A stretch of DNA of 64,000 nt from CAVQBJ01 sp963724405 (GTDB taxonomy: Bacteria > Actinomycetota > Thermoleophilia > Solirubrobacterales > Solirubrobacteraceae). The stretch spans positions 248,001-312,000 of the forward strand of contig CAVRUQ010000016.1 in NCBI GenBank assembly GCA_963724405.1. The letters are read 5' to 3'. The position numbers and the translations under genes are program-made. Below the pieces are notes generated by a model that saw only the letters and a list, made by a program, of their open reading frames with translations, was not told the DNA's origin and ran no database searches. This document shows, in pieces, positions 15,535 through 24,891 of this stretch (positions are counted from its first letter, which is position 1; the number at the start of each line of letters is the position of its first letter).

Positions 15535-18135
15535 ATGTTCGAGCGATTCACAGAACGAGCCAGGCAGGTCGTCGTTCTCGCGCAGGAAGAAGCGCGGACG
15601 CTCAAGCACAACTACATCGGCACTGAGCACATCCTTCTCGGTCTGCTGCGTGAGGAGGAGGGGCTTGCGGCGAGGGTGCTCGAGAGCCTCGATATCACGG
15701 TCGAGCGAGTGCGCGCGCAGGTGGTCCGCATCGTCGGGTCGGGCGAGGAGGTCACCTCCGGTCAGATCCCCTTCACGCCCCGGGCGAAGAAGGTCTTGGA
15801 GCTCGCGCTGCGCGAGGCGCTCAGCCTCGGTCACAACTACATCGGCACCGAGCACATCCTGCTCGGCCTCGTCCGCGAGAACGAGGGCGTCGCGGCTCGC
15901 ATCCTGCTCGACTTCGACGCCGACTCGGAGAAGATCCGTAACGAGGTCATCCGGATGCTCTCCGGTCCCGGCGGGCGCCGCCAGGGACAGACCGGCGCGG
16001 GCGCCGGCGCGGGTGCCGGCTCGGGCGGAGCCGAGGGCAAGAAGTCCTCGAAGCTGCTCGACCAGTTCGGCCGCAACCTGACCAAGCTCGCCGCCGAGGG
16101 CAAGCTCGACCCCGTCGTCGGACGCGAGACGGAGATCGAGCGGATCATGCAGATCCTCTCGCGGCGCACGAAGAACAACCCCGTGCTCATCGGCGAGCCG
16201 GGCGTCGGCAAGACGGCCGTCGTCGAGGGCCTGGCCCAGCGCATCACGAACGCCGACGTCCCCGAGCTGCTGAAGAACAAGCAGATCTACACGCTCGACC
16301 TGGCGGCCCTGGTCGCGGGCTCGAAGTACCGCGGCGAGTTCGAGGAGCGCCTGAAGAAGGTGATGAAGGAGATCACCCAGCGCGGCGACATCATCCTGTT
16401 CATCGACGAGCTGCACAACCTCGTCGGAGCCGGTGCGGCCGAGGGCGCGATCGACGCGGCCTCGATCCTCAAGCCGGCGCTGGCGCGCGGCGAGCTGCAG
16501 ACGATCGGCGCGACGACGCTCGACGAGTACCGCAAGTACCTCGAGCGCGACTCGGCCCTGGAGCGTCGGTTCCAGCAGATCCGCGTCGAGGAGCCGACGA
16601 TCGAGCAGACGGTCGAGATCCTGCGCGGGCTGCGCGATCGCTACGAGCAGCACCACAAGGTGCAGATCACCGACGAGGCCCTGCAGGCCGCCGGCGAGCT
16701 CGCCGACCGCTACATCTCCGACCGCTTCCTCCCGGACAAGGCGATTGACCTCATCGACGAGGCCGCGTCGCGGATGCGCATCAAGTCGATGACCTCGCCG
16801 CCCGCCAACCGCGAGCTCGAGGACGAGATCGAGACGACGCGCCGCCAGAAGGAGGCCGCGATCGAGGCGCAGGAGTTCGAGAAGGCCGCGGCCCTGCGCG
16901 ACAAGGAGCGCAAGCTGACCAACCGCAAGCGCGAGCTCGAGGAGGAGTGGGAGTCCGGCGAGTCCGGCGAGCGCCCCTCGATCGGCGAGGAGGAGATCGC
17001 CGACATCGTCTCGATGTGGACCGGCATCCCGGTGTTCAAGCTCACCGAGGCCGAGACGCAGAAGCTCATGCGGATGGAGGACGAGCTGCACAAGCGCGTC
17101 ATCGGCCAGCACCCGGCGATCGAGGTGATCTCGAAGGCGATCCGCCGCTCGCGGGCCGGCCTGAAGGATCCGAAGCGGCCCACCGGCTCGTTCATCTTCC
17201 TCGGCCCTTCGGGCGTCGGGAAGACCGAGCTCGCGCGGACGCTGGCCGAGTTCCTGTTCGGCGACGACGACGCAATGATCCGCATCGACATGTCCGAGTA
17301 CATGGAGAAGCACGCGGTCTCCCGGCTCGTCGGCTCGCCTCCGGGCTACATCGGCTATGACGAGGGCGGCCAGCTCACCGAGGCCGTGCGGCGTAAGCCC
17401 TACAGCGTGCTCCTGCTCGACGAGATCGAGAAGGCCCACCCGGACGTGTTCAACATCCTGCTTCAGATCCTCGAGGACGGCCGTCTGACCGACGCCCAGG
17501 GACGCACGGTGGACTTCCGCCACGCGATCGTGATCATGACCTCGAACATCGGCGCCGCCGAGATCGCTCGCAACACGCCGCTCGGTTTCGCGGTGTCCGA
17601 GGACGAGACCGGTATCACCTACGAGGACATGAAGAACCGGATCATGGGCGAGCTCAAGAAGGTGTTCCGCCCCGAGTTCCTCAACCGGATCGACGACGTG
17701 ATCGTGTTCCACAAGCTGCAGAAGGACGAGATCAAGCAGATCGTCGAGCTGCTGCTGCTGCGGATCCGCGAGTCGATGGCCGAGCGCGAGCTGCAGCTCG
17801 AGCTGTCCGATCCGGCCAAGGACCTGCTCGTCGAGAAGGGCTGGGATCCCGCCATGGGCGCCCGTCCGCTGCGCCGGGCGATCCAGCGCTACATCGAGGA
17901 TCCCCTGGCGGACTTCGTGCTGCGCGAGGAGCTGACGCCGGGCGCGACCGTCGTCGTCGACCCCGCCCCGGAGGGCGAGGACGGCGAGGTCAAGCTCACG
18001 GTGGTGGCGCCCAAGAAGCAGAAGACGCCGGTCGGGGTCGGGGCTGACGGGGGGACGCCCGAGGAGCTCACCGAGGGCTCCGAGGCGCCTGTCGTAGAGC
18101 CGCCGGCGGCCGACGGCGCTTCTTCGTCCGAGTAG
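15535..18135 (+). CDS. clpC: ATP-dependent Clp protease ATP-binding subunit ClpC
   Basis: An 866-residue HSP100 unfoldase that feeds substrates to ClpP. It has two N-domain repeats (MFERFTERARQVVVLAQ and the PRAKKVLELALREA repeat with NYIGTEHILLGL twice), AAA-1 with Walker A GEPGVGKTAVVEG near residue 220, a UVR coiled-coil region near 430-480 (EAAIEAQEFEKAAALRDKE), and AAA-2 with GPSGVGKTELA near 557. A ClpP-docking loop is expected in AAA-2. The C-terminal tail (after residue 815) is acidic and low-complexity. ATG 15535 follows a GGAAGGAAG-type ribosome site. The gene ends the conserved lysS-clpC part of the backbone; convergent glycan genes follow 45 bases later. Confidence 0.96.
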   Translation: MFERFTERARQVVVLAQEEARTLKHNYIGTEHILLGLLREEEGLAARVLESLDITVERVRAQVVRIVGSGEEVTSGQIPFTPRAKKVLELALREALSLGHNYIGTEHILLGLVRENEGVAARILLDFDADSEKIRNEVIRMLSGPGGRRQGQTGAGAGAGAGSGGAEGKKSSKLLDQFGRNLTKLAAEGKLDPVVGRETEIERIMQILSRRTKNNPVLIGEPGVGKTAVVEGLAQRITNADVPELLKNKQIYTLDLAALVAGSKYRGEFEERLKKVMKEITQRGDIILFIDELHNLVGAGAAEGAIDAASILKPALARGELQTIGATTLDEYRKYLERDSALERRFQQIRVEEPTIEQTVEILRGLRDRYEQHHKVQITDEALQAAGELADRYISDRFLPDKAIDLIDEAASRMRIKSMTSPPANRELEDEIETTRRQKEAAIEAQEFEKAAALRDKERKLTNRKRELEEEWESGESGERPSIGEEEIADIVSMWTGIPVFKLTEAETQKLMRMEDELHKRVIGQHPAIEVISKAIRRSRAGLKDPKRPTGSFIFLGPSGVGKTELARTLAEFLFGDDDAMIRIDMSEYMEKHAVSRLVGSPPGYIGYDEGGQLTEAVRRKPYSVLLLDEIEKAHPDVFNILLQILEDGRLTDAQGRTVDFRHAIVIMTSNIGAAEIARNTPLGFAVSEDETGITYEDMKNRIMGELKKVFRPEFLNRIDDVIVFHKLQKDEIKQIVELLLLRIRESMAERELQLELSDPAKDLLVEKGWDPAMGARPLRRAIQRYIEDPLADFVLREELTPGATVVVDPAPEGEDGEVKLTVVAPKKQKTPVGVGADGGTPEELTEGSEAPVVEPPAADGASSSE

Positions 18136-18180
18136 CAAGCCCTTCGGTCCTTGCGCCACCCGGCTCGGCCCGGACCGGCC

Positions 18181-20415
18181 TCAGGCTGGGATCGGGACCG
18201 GCAGCGGCACGTCGAGCATCCATTGCAGGCCGGTGTGGCGCACGTCGGCGACGATGTCCTCGGGCGTCGGCGTCATCTCGGCCTCGGTGATCACCTGGTG
18301 CGCGGCGCCGACGGCGGCGCGCTCGCGGTGGTGCAGCAGCAGGACCTCGGGCAGAAACGAGACCGGGATGTCGAGCTCGGTGAACCGTCTCCACATGTTC
18401 CAGTCCGCCGGCTCGTCGAGCAGCCAGCAGTCGGCATCCATGCGCTGATGCGCCAGCCGTTGCGAATACAGGACCGAGCCATGGGTGATGTGCCCGCACT
18501 GGAGGGGTGTGGCTCCGACCGTGTGCCACGAGCCGTTGGCGGTCTCCATCAGGGCCTGGCCGTAGACCATGTCCGACTGCGAGGCCGCAGCGGCGGCGAG
18601 AAGGTGGTGGACGTGATTGAACGTGAACGCGTCGTCGTGGTCGAGCGGTGCGATGAACGCTCCCCGACATTCATCGAGCGCCAGGTTCGCGGCATGCACT
18701 CCGGCCGTCCGCCAGAAGCTCCAGCGGTGCTGGGCATACGCGGGGCGCTCGTTCAACTCGACGTAGCGCACGCGGTCGTCCCCGATGCCTTCCACGGCGG
18801 CTCGTGCCTCGGTGTCGGGACCATCGCTGCACACGACGACCTCGAGGTTGCGGTAGGAACCGTTGAGCACGGACGGGATGGTCCGCTGGACCAGGACCCC
18901 ATGGCCGTTCCAGGTAGGGATGCGGACACTCACGAGCGGATCGCGCCGCATCCAGGGGTCCGGGGCGTTCGCGTATCGCCAGCGCTCCACGCAGGCCCGC
19001 ATCGCGTCGGTCAAGCGCTTGACCCGTATTGCGTGATCGGCGGCCTGCTCCGGCCGTATCGGGGTGCTCTGCGGGGCGGCCCCGAGCGCGCGATCCACGT
19101 CGGCGGAACCCCGCACGGCGACGATTCCGGTCTCGGCGGGTGGTCCGTCGAGCACGGTCACGTCGGCGAAGGCTCGGTCCGGCGCGAGCGTCTCGCAGGC
19201 CAGCCCGAGCATCTCTGCGATGACGCTGGCCGGAATCGCCGCCCGGGAGGCATCGACGCACATCAGGGTGGATCCGTCCGCGTCAGCGCGGGCGATGTAG
19301 TGAGCCAGCGCCGGCAACCACTGGGCAGGGCGTTCCCAGTCCGGGGTGAGTAGCAGTCTCAGGCGCGTCGATTCCGCCGACGCCCTCGCCGAGGGCTTGA
19401 TCGGTCCGCACGGGGTCGAGTCGAGGACCGGAGCCGGTGTGGCGACCGGGTGCGGCGGCACCCTCGAGCCGGACGACACGCCCGCGGAGTCCGGAAGCTC
19501 GGCCGGGCTCGGGGCGGGATCGAGCTGGGCCCCGAGCCGCGGAGCGAGGTCCTCTGGCGTCCGCGTCAGATCCACCGCTCCGCTCGTGTCGCGGGTGATC
19601 GCGCGTGCGCAGCCGCCGCACCGGATCTCGTTCGCCTGGAGGCGCAGCTCGAAGCGGCCGCAGCCCGGGCAACACGCGGCGGCGACCGCCGAGCCGGGCA
19701 GATCGCCGCTTTCCACCAGGGCCTCGCGAGCCTCGACGCGCTCGATGGCATAGCCCTTGCGAAAGCAGTCGCCGAAGCGGGCGGTTCCGAACAGCTCCAG
19801 CCAGCCCTCGCGCTCATCGCGGAACTCCGCGGCGGCCCGGTCGGCGAGCTCCGGGAGCATGTCGGCGACGACTGCCAGCGTGGACAGCAGCCCGTTGGTC
19901 ATCTGCAGCTCACGGGCCTGGAAGCCGCTCGGCGCGGAGCAGAACTCGGCGATCTCGTCGGGCGTCGGCTCGCCGTGCTCGTCGTGCTCGTCGAGCCAGA
20001 CCGGCGCTGCGAGGCCACGCTGGGCGTACATCCCGCGCACCAGGTCGTCGATCCACCTGCCCTCCGAGGACGGACAGGCGATCAGCACGCGACGGGCGGC
20101 GACACGGGTCAACTCGGCCACGAACGACGCCCGGTCGATCCGGGGGACGTGCTCGAGAACGTCCAGGCAGACCACGGTCTCGAACGCGCCGTCGGCGAAT
20201 GGCAGCGGGCCCGGCTCGCTGCGAAACCCGACCATCGATGGCGCGATGACGTCGGGAAACAGGACGTCGACGCCGGCAAACCCGGCTGAGGGGGCGACGA
20301 TGGACAGACCGTGCGGCCCGCAACCGACATCGAGCACGCTCTCGCGTAGACCGCCGGCCTGGTCGAAGCTCAGCTCCGCGGCGACGAATGCGTAGCGGGT
20401 GAGCCAGTTCAGCAT
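18181..20415 (-). CDS. Methyltransferase - zinc ribbon - family 2 glycosyltransferase fusion
   Basis: A 744-residue multidomain protein. Residues about 20-140 are a SAM-dependent methyltransferase (VLDVGCGPHG, VVCLDVLEHV). Residues about 245-275 are a CPGC...CGGC zinc ribbon. A Pro/Ser-rich linker and a poorly conserved segment follow. Residues about 490-740 are a GT-A glycosyltransferase of family 2 type (VSVRIPTWNGHGVLVQRTIPSVL, EVVVCSDGPD, APLDHDDAF with a DHDD metal-binding motif, LDEPADWNMW). It presumably methylates and glycosylates a surface glycan; acceptor and donor are unknown. ATG 20415 overlaps the end of the upstream aminotransferase gene by 7 bases, so the two are cotranscribed and probably translationally coupled. 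Confidence 0.8.
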   Translation of the reverse strand: MLNWLTRYAFVAAELSFDQAGGLRESVLDVGCGPHGLSIVAPSAGFAGVDVLFPDVIAPSMVGFRSEPGPLPFADGAFETVVCLDVLEHVPRIDRASFVAELTRVAARRVLIACPSSEGRWIDDLVRGMYAQRGLAAPVWLDEHDEHGEPTPDEIAEFCSAPSGFQARELQMTNGLLSTLAVVADMLPELADRAAAEFRDEREGWLELFGTARFGDCFRKGYAIERVEAREALVESGDLPGSAVAAACCPGCGRFELRLQANEIRCGGCARAITRDTSGAVDLTRTPEDLAPRLGAQLDPAPSPAELPDSAGVSSGSRVPPHPVATPAPVLDSTPCGPIKPSARASAESTRLRLLLTPDWERPAQWLPALAHYIARADADGSTLMCVDASRAAIPASVIAEMLGLACETLAPDRAFADVTVLDGPPAETGIVAVRGSADVDRALGAAPQSTPIRPEQAADHAIRVKRLTDAMRACVERWRYANAPDPWMRRDPLVSVRIPTWNGHGVLVQRTIPSVLNGSYRNLEVVVCSDGPDTEARAAVEGIGDDRVRYVELNERPAYAQHRWSFWRTAGVHAANLALDECRGAFIAPLDHDDAFTFNHVHHLLAAAAASQSDMVYGQALMETANGSWHTVGATPLQCGHITHGSVLYSQRLAHQRMDADCWLLDEPADWNMWRRFTELDIPVSFLPEVLLLHHRERAAVGAAHQVITEAEMTPTPEDIVADVRHTGLQWMLDVPLPVPIPA

Positions 20416-21641
20416 GACGGCTGCTCGAACACGCGGTCGAGGAGCCCGGCGATCCGCTCGATCTGACGCTCGCCGAGGGTGTTGGCCATCGGCAACGACA
20501 GCGTGCGCTGTGCGATCCGCTCGGTGACGGCCAGGGAGCCGTGGCGCGGCGCCGCGGCAAACGCGGGATGCCGGTGCAACGGGGGATCGAAGTACGAGCG
20601 TGCCTCCACCGCGACGCTCCTCGACAGCGCTAGCGCGCGCTCCCGGGTGTCGAGGTCGGGCACGAGGACCTGAAATCCCTGCCAGGTCGAGCCGTCCGAC
20701 TCGGCCTGGTAGGTCAACGGATGGTGAGCGAGACGTTGCTGCAGTGCGCGGGCCGTCGCCCGCCGCCGCTCCAACGTCGCGTCATAGCGGTCGAGCATCG
20801 CCAGTGCGGTGGCGGCCTGGAGCTCGGCCATCTTCGCGTTGAGGCCGGGGACCATGCTCACCCGCCGTACGGGATCAAGACCGAAGTTGGCGAGCTGGCC
20901 GAACCGGTCGGCCAGCGCGGGGTCGCCGGTCACGATCGCCCCGCCTTCCCCGATCGCGAAGGGCTTCGTGGCATGGAACGAGAACACCTCGGTGTCGCCG
21001 AAGCCGCCGAGGCGTTGCCCGCGCGCGTCGACGGCGCCGAACCCCGCCGCCGAGTCGATCAGGAGCGCAATCCCGTGGCGTTCACAGGCGTGCCGCCACG
21101 CCGCGCGCGCTGTTGCCGGAGGCGCGCAGCCGAAGGTCGAGCATCCCAGCACTCCGGCCACCTCGCCCGGATGTGCGTCGAGGGCCTCGCCCAGCGCCTC
21201 GGGGTCCAGCTGCCAGGCTCGCTCGTCAACATCGACGAACAGCGGTTGGAAGCCGGCCCAGCGCACGGCGCACGCGGTCGCGGCGAAGGTGAACGATGGT
21301 GTCGCGATCAACGCACGTCCGAGCGTGGGCTCACCGAAGATCTCGCGGAGCGCAATGATCAGCCCGATCGTGCAGTTCGACACGGGCAGGCAGCTGACAT
21401 CGCCGCCGACGTAGCGGGCCAGGCGGGCCGTGAGCTGCGCGTGACAAGGGCCACCGTTGGAGTAGAAGCGCGCCTCCTCGGAGAGGGCGTAGTAGCGTGC
21501 GATCTCGGACAGCGGGGGAAGCTCCGGACGCTGGTAACGGATCGTCTCCGTCGTGGCGAAGGCCAGATCGGGCGGCTCGCCTGCAGACGCGGGCACGCCC
21601 GCGCGCGAACCTGGCTCGGTGGCACCGTGGCTCGAGGGCAC
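20409..21641 (-). CDS. DegT/DnrJ/EryC1/StrS-family sugar aminotransferase
   Basis: A 410-residue PLP enzyme of the family that aminates keto-sugar nucleotides. Signs are the substrate loop YSNGGPCHAQLTARL, NCTIGLIIALREIFG, the PLP ring-binding ATPSFTFAATA, VDVDERAWQLDPE, DSAAGFGA with the PLP-N1 Asp, and the Schiff-base Lys in FSFHATKPFAIGEGGAIV. The C-terminal part (GLNAKMAELQAATAL) is typical. Start GTG 21641 is at the far end of the frame; a later start near residue 25 is possible because the first 30 residues are low-complexity. It heads a two-gene leftward unit with the methyltransferase-glycosyltransferase and is divergent from the NeuD-like gene, suggesting synthesis of an amino- and acyl-amino-sugar. 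Confidence 0.88.
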   Translation of the reverse strand: MPSSHGATEPGSRAGVPASAGEPPDLAFATTETIRYQRPELPPLSEIARYYALSEEARFYSNGGPCHAQLTARLARYVGGDVSCLPVSNCTIGLIIALREIFGEPTLGRALIATPSFTFAATACAVRWAGFQPLFVDVDERAWQLDPEALGEALDAHPGEVAGVLGCSTFGCAPPATARAAWRHACERHGIALLIDSAAGFGAVDARGQRLGGFGDTEVFSFHATKPFAIGEGGAIVTGDPALADRFGQLANFGLDPVRRVSMVPGLNAKMAELQAATALAMLDRYDATLERRRATARALQQRLAHHPLTYQAESDGSTWQGFQVLVPDLDTRERALALSRSVAVEARSYFDPPLHRHPAFAAAPRHGSLAVTERIAQRTLSLPMANTLGERQIERIAGLLDRVFEQPSC

Positions 21642-21705
21642 GTCCTGATATTCGGCGCCGCCGCTCGCTTCTTGAGAGCACGATGCGATCCGTGTGGTTG
21701 CCGGA

Positions 21706-21711
21706 TACGAT
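21706..21711 (+). promoter_or_regulatory. -10 box of the NeuD-like gene
   Basis: TACGAT ends 8 bases before GTG 21720, the spacing expected for a leaderless mRNA. It lies in the 78-base gap to the divergent aminotransferase gene. Confidence 0.45.
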
Positions 21712-21719
21712 GCGACGCC

Positions 21720-22391
21720 GTGCCTGACGCCTCGGACCCGCTGGAGCTAGTCATCTTCGGAGCCAGCGGCTTCGCCTCCGAAATCGCCGCCTGGGCGGAG
21801 TCGGCAACCTGGAAGGGCCGGGGCTTCCGTCTGTGCGGACTGATCGATGACGTCGAACCCGACCGCACGCTCAACGGTCGGCCGGTGTGGCGGCTCACCG
21901 AGGCGGTCCGGCGACATCCGGACGCCGCGGTCCTCGCCGCCGTGGGGGACCCCCGGCTGCGTGAACGCCTCATCGGTCTCGCCCAAGAGGCCGGACTGCG
22001 AGTGGCCCCGCCGCTGCTGCATCCGACCGTCGACTACGAGCGCGACTACGTGTCGTTCGGCGCCGGCTGCGTGATCTGTCGCGGCACGACGTTGACGACG
22101 AACATCACGGTCGGGGCCCACGCGCAAATCAACCTCCATTGCACGATCGGGCACGGGGTGGAGCTGCAGGAGTTCGCGACACTCGCCCCCGGGGTGCACA
22201 TTTCGGGCAAGGTCGTGCTCGAGCATCACTCGTACCTGGGGACGGGCGCCGTGACCGTCGACGGCGCTTACGACCGGTCACTGGTGGTCGGCGCCGGTGC
22301 CATCGTCGGTGCCGGCGCCGTGGTGGCACGGGACGTGGCGCCCGGGGTCACGGTCGTCGGCGTACCTGCCCGCGAGCTGCGTCGCTCTTGA
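21720..22391 (+). CDS. NeuD/PglD-like sugar O- or N-acyltransferase
   Basis: A 223-residue protein with the two-part architecture of NeuD/PglD. A small nucleotide-binding-like domain comes first (LVIFGASGFASEIAAWAE, CGLIDD, AAVGDPRLRERLI). A left-handed beta helix of hexapeptide repeats follows (VSFGAGCVICRGTTLTTNI, HAQINLHCTIGHGVELQEF, GAGAIVGAGAVVARDV). The catalytic-type His lies in LHCTIGHGVELQ. The family transfers acetyl groups from acetyl-CoA to amino groups of nucleotide sugars or to sialic acids. Beside a DegT aminotransferase this fits N-acylation of an amino-sugar. GTG 21720 is inferred from the conserved N-terminus and the -10 box 8 bases upstream. Confidence 0.85.
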   Translation: MPDASDPLELVIFGASGFASEIAAWAESATWKGRGFRLCGLIDDVEPDRTLNGRPVWRLTEAVRRHPDAAVLAAVGDPRLRERLIGLAQEAGLRVAPPLLHPTVDYERDYVSFGAGCVICRGTTLTTNITVGAHAQINLHCTIGHGVELQEFATLAPGVHISGKVVLEHHSYLGTGAVTVDGAYDRSLVVGAGAIVGAGAVVARDVAPGVTVVGVPARELRRS

Positions 22392-22445
22392 CGGCGGCTC
22401 ACGCCGGGACGACCGGTCGCCGCCGGTCTCGGCCGGGGCCGGCCG

Positions 22446-24215
22446 CTACCGCGCACCGGCGGGCACATGGTGCAGGCGCTCGGCGAGCGCCTGCGGAGCG
22501 CAGGCCCGGGCCACGCGCTCGGAGCGCTCGGCCCGGTCCCCTGGCTCGGATAGCGTGCGCTGCAGCGCCCGCGTCAGATCGGAGCGTTCGTACGCGACGT
22601 CGCTTCCGAGCACGGCCGCCGCGGGCCCGTCGGGGTCGGTGGTGATCACGGCGCTCCCGACGCTCGCCGCGACGAGTGCGCGCCGCTCGAAGCGGTCGTC
22701 GAGGTCGTCGGCGAGCACGACGTCGGCCTGGGCGGCGAGTTCGGCGAAGCGGGTCTCGTCGGAGCACGGGGGGCCGAGCACCGCGCCCGGGAGTGCGTCG
22801 GCGACGTCCTGCTGTAGCCCCCGTGCCACTGCGGTCGGGACGAGGTGGATCGCGGTGTGCGCCGGCAGTCCCCGCAGCGCGTCCAGCGTGGCGCGAGCTC
22901 GCGCCGGATCGTGAGCGGGAAGGATGGCCAGTACGCCGCCGCCGCCGGGCCCCGGGTCGGCCGGGGTCACCGGGGACGGTACGACCTCGACACGTGCGGA
23001 CGGCACGCCGTCCCGCACGAGTGCCGATGCGACGGCGGCGCTGGCCGCCCAGATGCGGGGCGTGTTGGCGAGCGGCGCCGCCGTACGCGCCTGCGCGAGC
23101 CGCAGGATCGTGCCCGGCCCCACCCCGTGGGCGTCCGTGGCGCCGGTCGGCACCACGACCCAGGGAGCGCCGGCCAGCGGCATTCGTCGCGATGCCTGCA
23201 CAGCGGGATCGTCCGGGCTCAAGCGGGCCAAGACGTTCGCGCCCGGAGCTTCGGCCGCGACGGGGATGAGCCCGGACGCCGCGAACGCCCGGATGATTGC
23301 GCGCGCCTCGTCGGCGGCGGAGCCGATGCCGCGGGGCTGGCCCAGGACGAGGACGTCGCCGCCAATCGGATGGCGCCGGGGGGGCTGGTCGTGCAGCTCC
23401 GCGTCCCACACGCTCGCGGCCAGCGCGTCGTCCTGCTCGAGCTGGGCCGCCCAGGTGCTGACGAACAGCTGGTCGTTGTGCGCCATCGCGGCGATTCGCT
23501 CGGGCGTGGCGTACAACTGCGCGCCACGGCCCCGCGAGGCTCCCTCGTGATGGATGACGGTCGCGTCACCGCGGTAGACGATGCGCTCGCCGGTCATGCG
23601 GATCTTGAGGCACAGGTCGACGTCCTCGAGGCCGTTGCGGTAGCCCTCGTTGAAACCGCCGACGTCGCGGAAGGTGCTCGCGCGCACGGCCATGCACGCC
23701 GCCGTGACACAGTCGAGCTCGTAGGAGACGCGTGCGGCCGGAATCTCGCCATCGTGAGCGTGGAACACGTGCTGGGGCATCGCGGCCCCCCCGAGCGCCG
23801 TGCCGTGGAGGAACGCCACGCCACCGTGCTGGAGGGTGCCATTCGGGAACAACAGACGGCAGCCGGCCGCCGAGACCCCTGGCTCGAGCGCCTGCTCGAC
23901 GACCGTCTCGAGCGCGCCCGGCGTGACCTCGGTGTCGTTGTTGAGGAACACGAGCGCCTCGCCGCTTGCCGCCGTGGCCCCGAGGTTGCAGCCCCCGGCG
24001 AAGTTGCGGTTCTCGTCGAGCAACCTCACGACCGCACGATCAGACCAGGATCGCAGCAGCTCGGCCGTGTCGTCGGGCGAGTTGTTGTCGACCAGTACCA
24101 GCTCCCACTGGGACGCGAGACCCTCGCCGAGGCAGTCGACGAGCGAGCGCAGGCAGCGCTCGGTCACCGCGCGCTGGCCGTAGGTGACGATCACGATCGA
24201 GGCAAGCGGCGTCAT
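22446..24215 (-). CDS. Family 2 glycosyltransferase with extra C-terminal domain
   Basis: A 589-residue protein. Residues about 1-270 are a GT2 domain of rhamnosyl/galactosyltransferase type: VIVTYGQRAVTERCLRSL, ELVLVDNNSPDDT, ENRNFAGGCNLGA, FLNNDTEVTPGAL with the DxD-like NNDTE, and the acceptor-side GLEDVDLCLKIRMTG. Residues about 290-585 look like a GT-B-type second domain (VLVLGQPRGIGSAADEA, WVVVPTG, VEVVPSPVTP, then LAAQADVVLADD and SVGSAVITTDPDGPAAAV), as found in two-headed glycosyltransferases of surface polysaccharides. The start ATG 24215 has GAGGGAG upstream; the frame extends 47 codons further back without a ribosome site. It belongs to the glycan island. Confidence 0.85.
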   Translation of the reverse strand: MTPLASIVIVTYGQRAVTERCLRSLVDCLGEGLASQWELVLVDNNSPDDTAELLRSWSDRAVVRLLDENRNFAGGCNLGATAASGEALVFLNNDTEVTPGALETVVEQALEPGVSAAGCRLLFPNGTLQHGGVAFLHGTALGGAAMPQHVFHAHDGEIPAARVSYELDCVTAACMAVRASTFRDVGGFNEGYRNGLEDVDLCLKIRMTGERIVYRGDATVIHHEGASRGRGAQLYATPERIAAMAHNDQLFVSTWAAQLEQDDALAASVWDAELHDQPPRRHPIGGDVLVLGQPRGIGSAADEARAIIRAFAASGLIPVAAEAPGANVLARLSPDDPAVQASRRMPLAGAPWVVVPTGATDAHGVGPGTILRLAQARTAAPLANTPRIWAASAAVASALVRDGVPSARVEVVPSPVTPADPGPGGGGVLAILPAHDPARARATLDALRGLPAHTAIHLVPTAVARGLQQDVADALPGAVLGPPCSDETRFAELAAQADVVLADDLDDRFERRALVAASVGSAVITTDPDGPAAAVLGSDVAYERSDLTRALQRTLSEPGDRAERSERVARACAPQALAERLHHVPAGAR

Positions 24216-24488
24216 GCCGGGGCTCCCTCGCGAAGCCGGCGTCCCCGTCGACCTCGTCGCTCCGATCGCGGTCCGTATACGCTCACACGCGTCATCATCG
24301 GCGGTCGCGCGCTCGGCTTGAACGGCGCATCGACGGCGGCTCATCGCGTTCGCCAACGGCGCATCGCCGTTTCAGAAGGCGGCGGCGGGCGATCGAGTGG
24401 GCGAGTCGTTCGCCGGCCCCGTCGGGTACCGCGCAGCGCCTGACGCGATCCTTCGCGGATCGACCGTGGCGCAGAGGGAATCCGATCC

Positions 24489-24797
24489 CTACGCGCCCCG
24501 AACCCGGGTGTCCCTCTCGCTCGCCGGGTCGCACTCGTGCTCCATTATCCGCGCCGGGTCGCGGTGCGGGTTCTCGACCGCGCAGTAGCGGTGCGCCGCA
24601 CAGCCGTCGGGGAGCGTCAGCAATCGGCCGTGCTCGGCCAGCCAGCGCACGTCCTCATCGCGCTCGGGGAACGGCTCGCGACAGAGCGGGCACATCGACG
24701 GCCAGGCGGGACCGGCCTGCTCGCGGCGGGCGCCGATGTCCGCCCAGCGAAGCGGCGACAATCCCGTGGCGGCGATCGGGGAGCGAGGCGGTCGCAT
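24489..24797 (-). CDS. Small putative zinc-binding protein of unknown function
   Basis: About 102 residues from ATG 24797 (a longer frame reaches 24848; ATG near 24698 is also possible). The part from residue 35 on looks like real protein: MCPLCREPFPERDEDVRWL, LPDGCAAHRYCAVENPHRDP, MEHECDP. The Cys and His pairs (CPLC, C..H..C, H.C) could hold one zinc. I do not recognise a family. It lies between the glycan island and the FKBP gene, reading leftward; the 273 bases between it and the glycosyltransferase start hold nothing I can identify. Confidence 0.5.
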   Translation of the reverse strand: MRPPRSPIAATGLSPLRWADIGARREQAGPAWPSMCPLCREPFPERDEDVRWLAEHGRLLTLPDGCAAHRYCAVENPHRDPARIMEHECDPASERDTRVRGA

Positions 24798-24891
24798 GTA
24801 CTGGTTATCGGTCGGTGGGTCGCTTCTCCGTACTCGCTGCGGGTACACGAAGGCACCGGCTGCGGCGGGCGCGACGAACGGCGGCGGGTGG

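Noticed and set aside
15457..18159. A 900-codon open frame antisense to clpC
   Set aside because: It is a mirror of clpC codon bias (Leu, Asp, His, Arg-rich, no recognisable motif). The plus strand encodes an intact ClpC.
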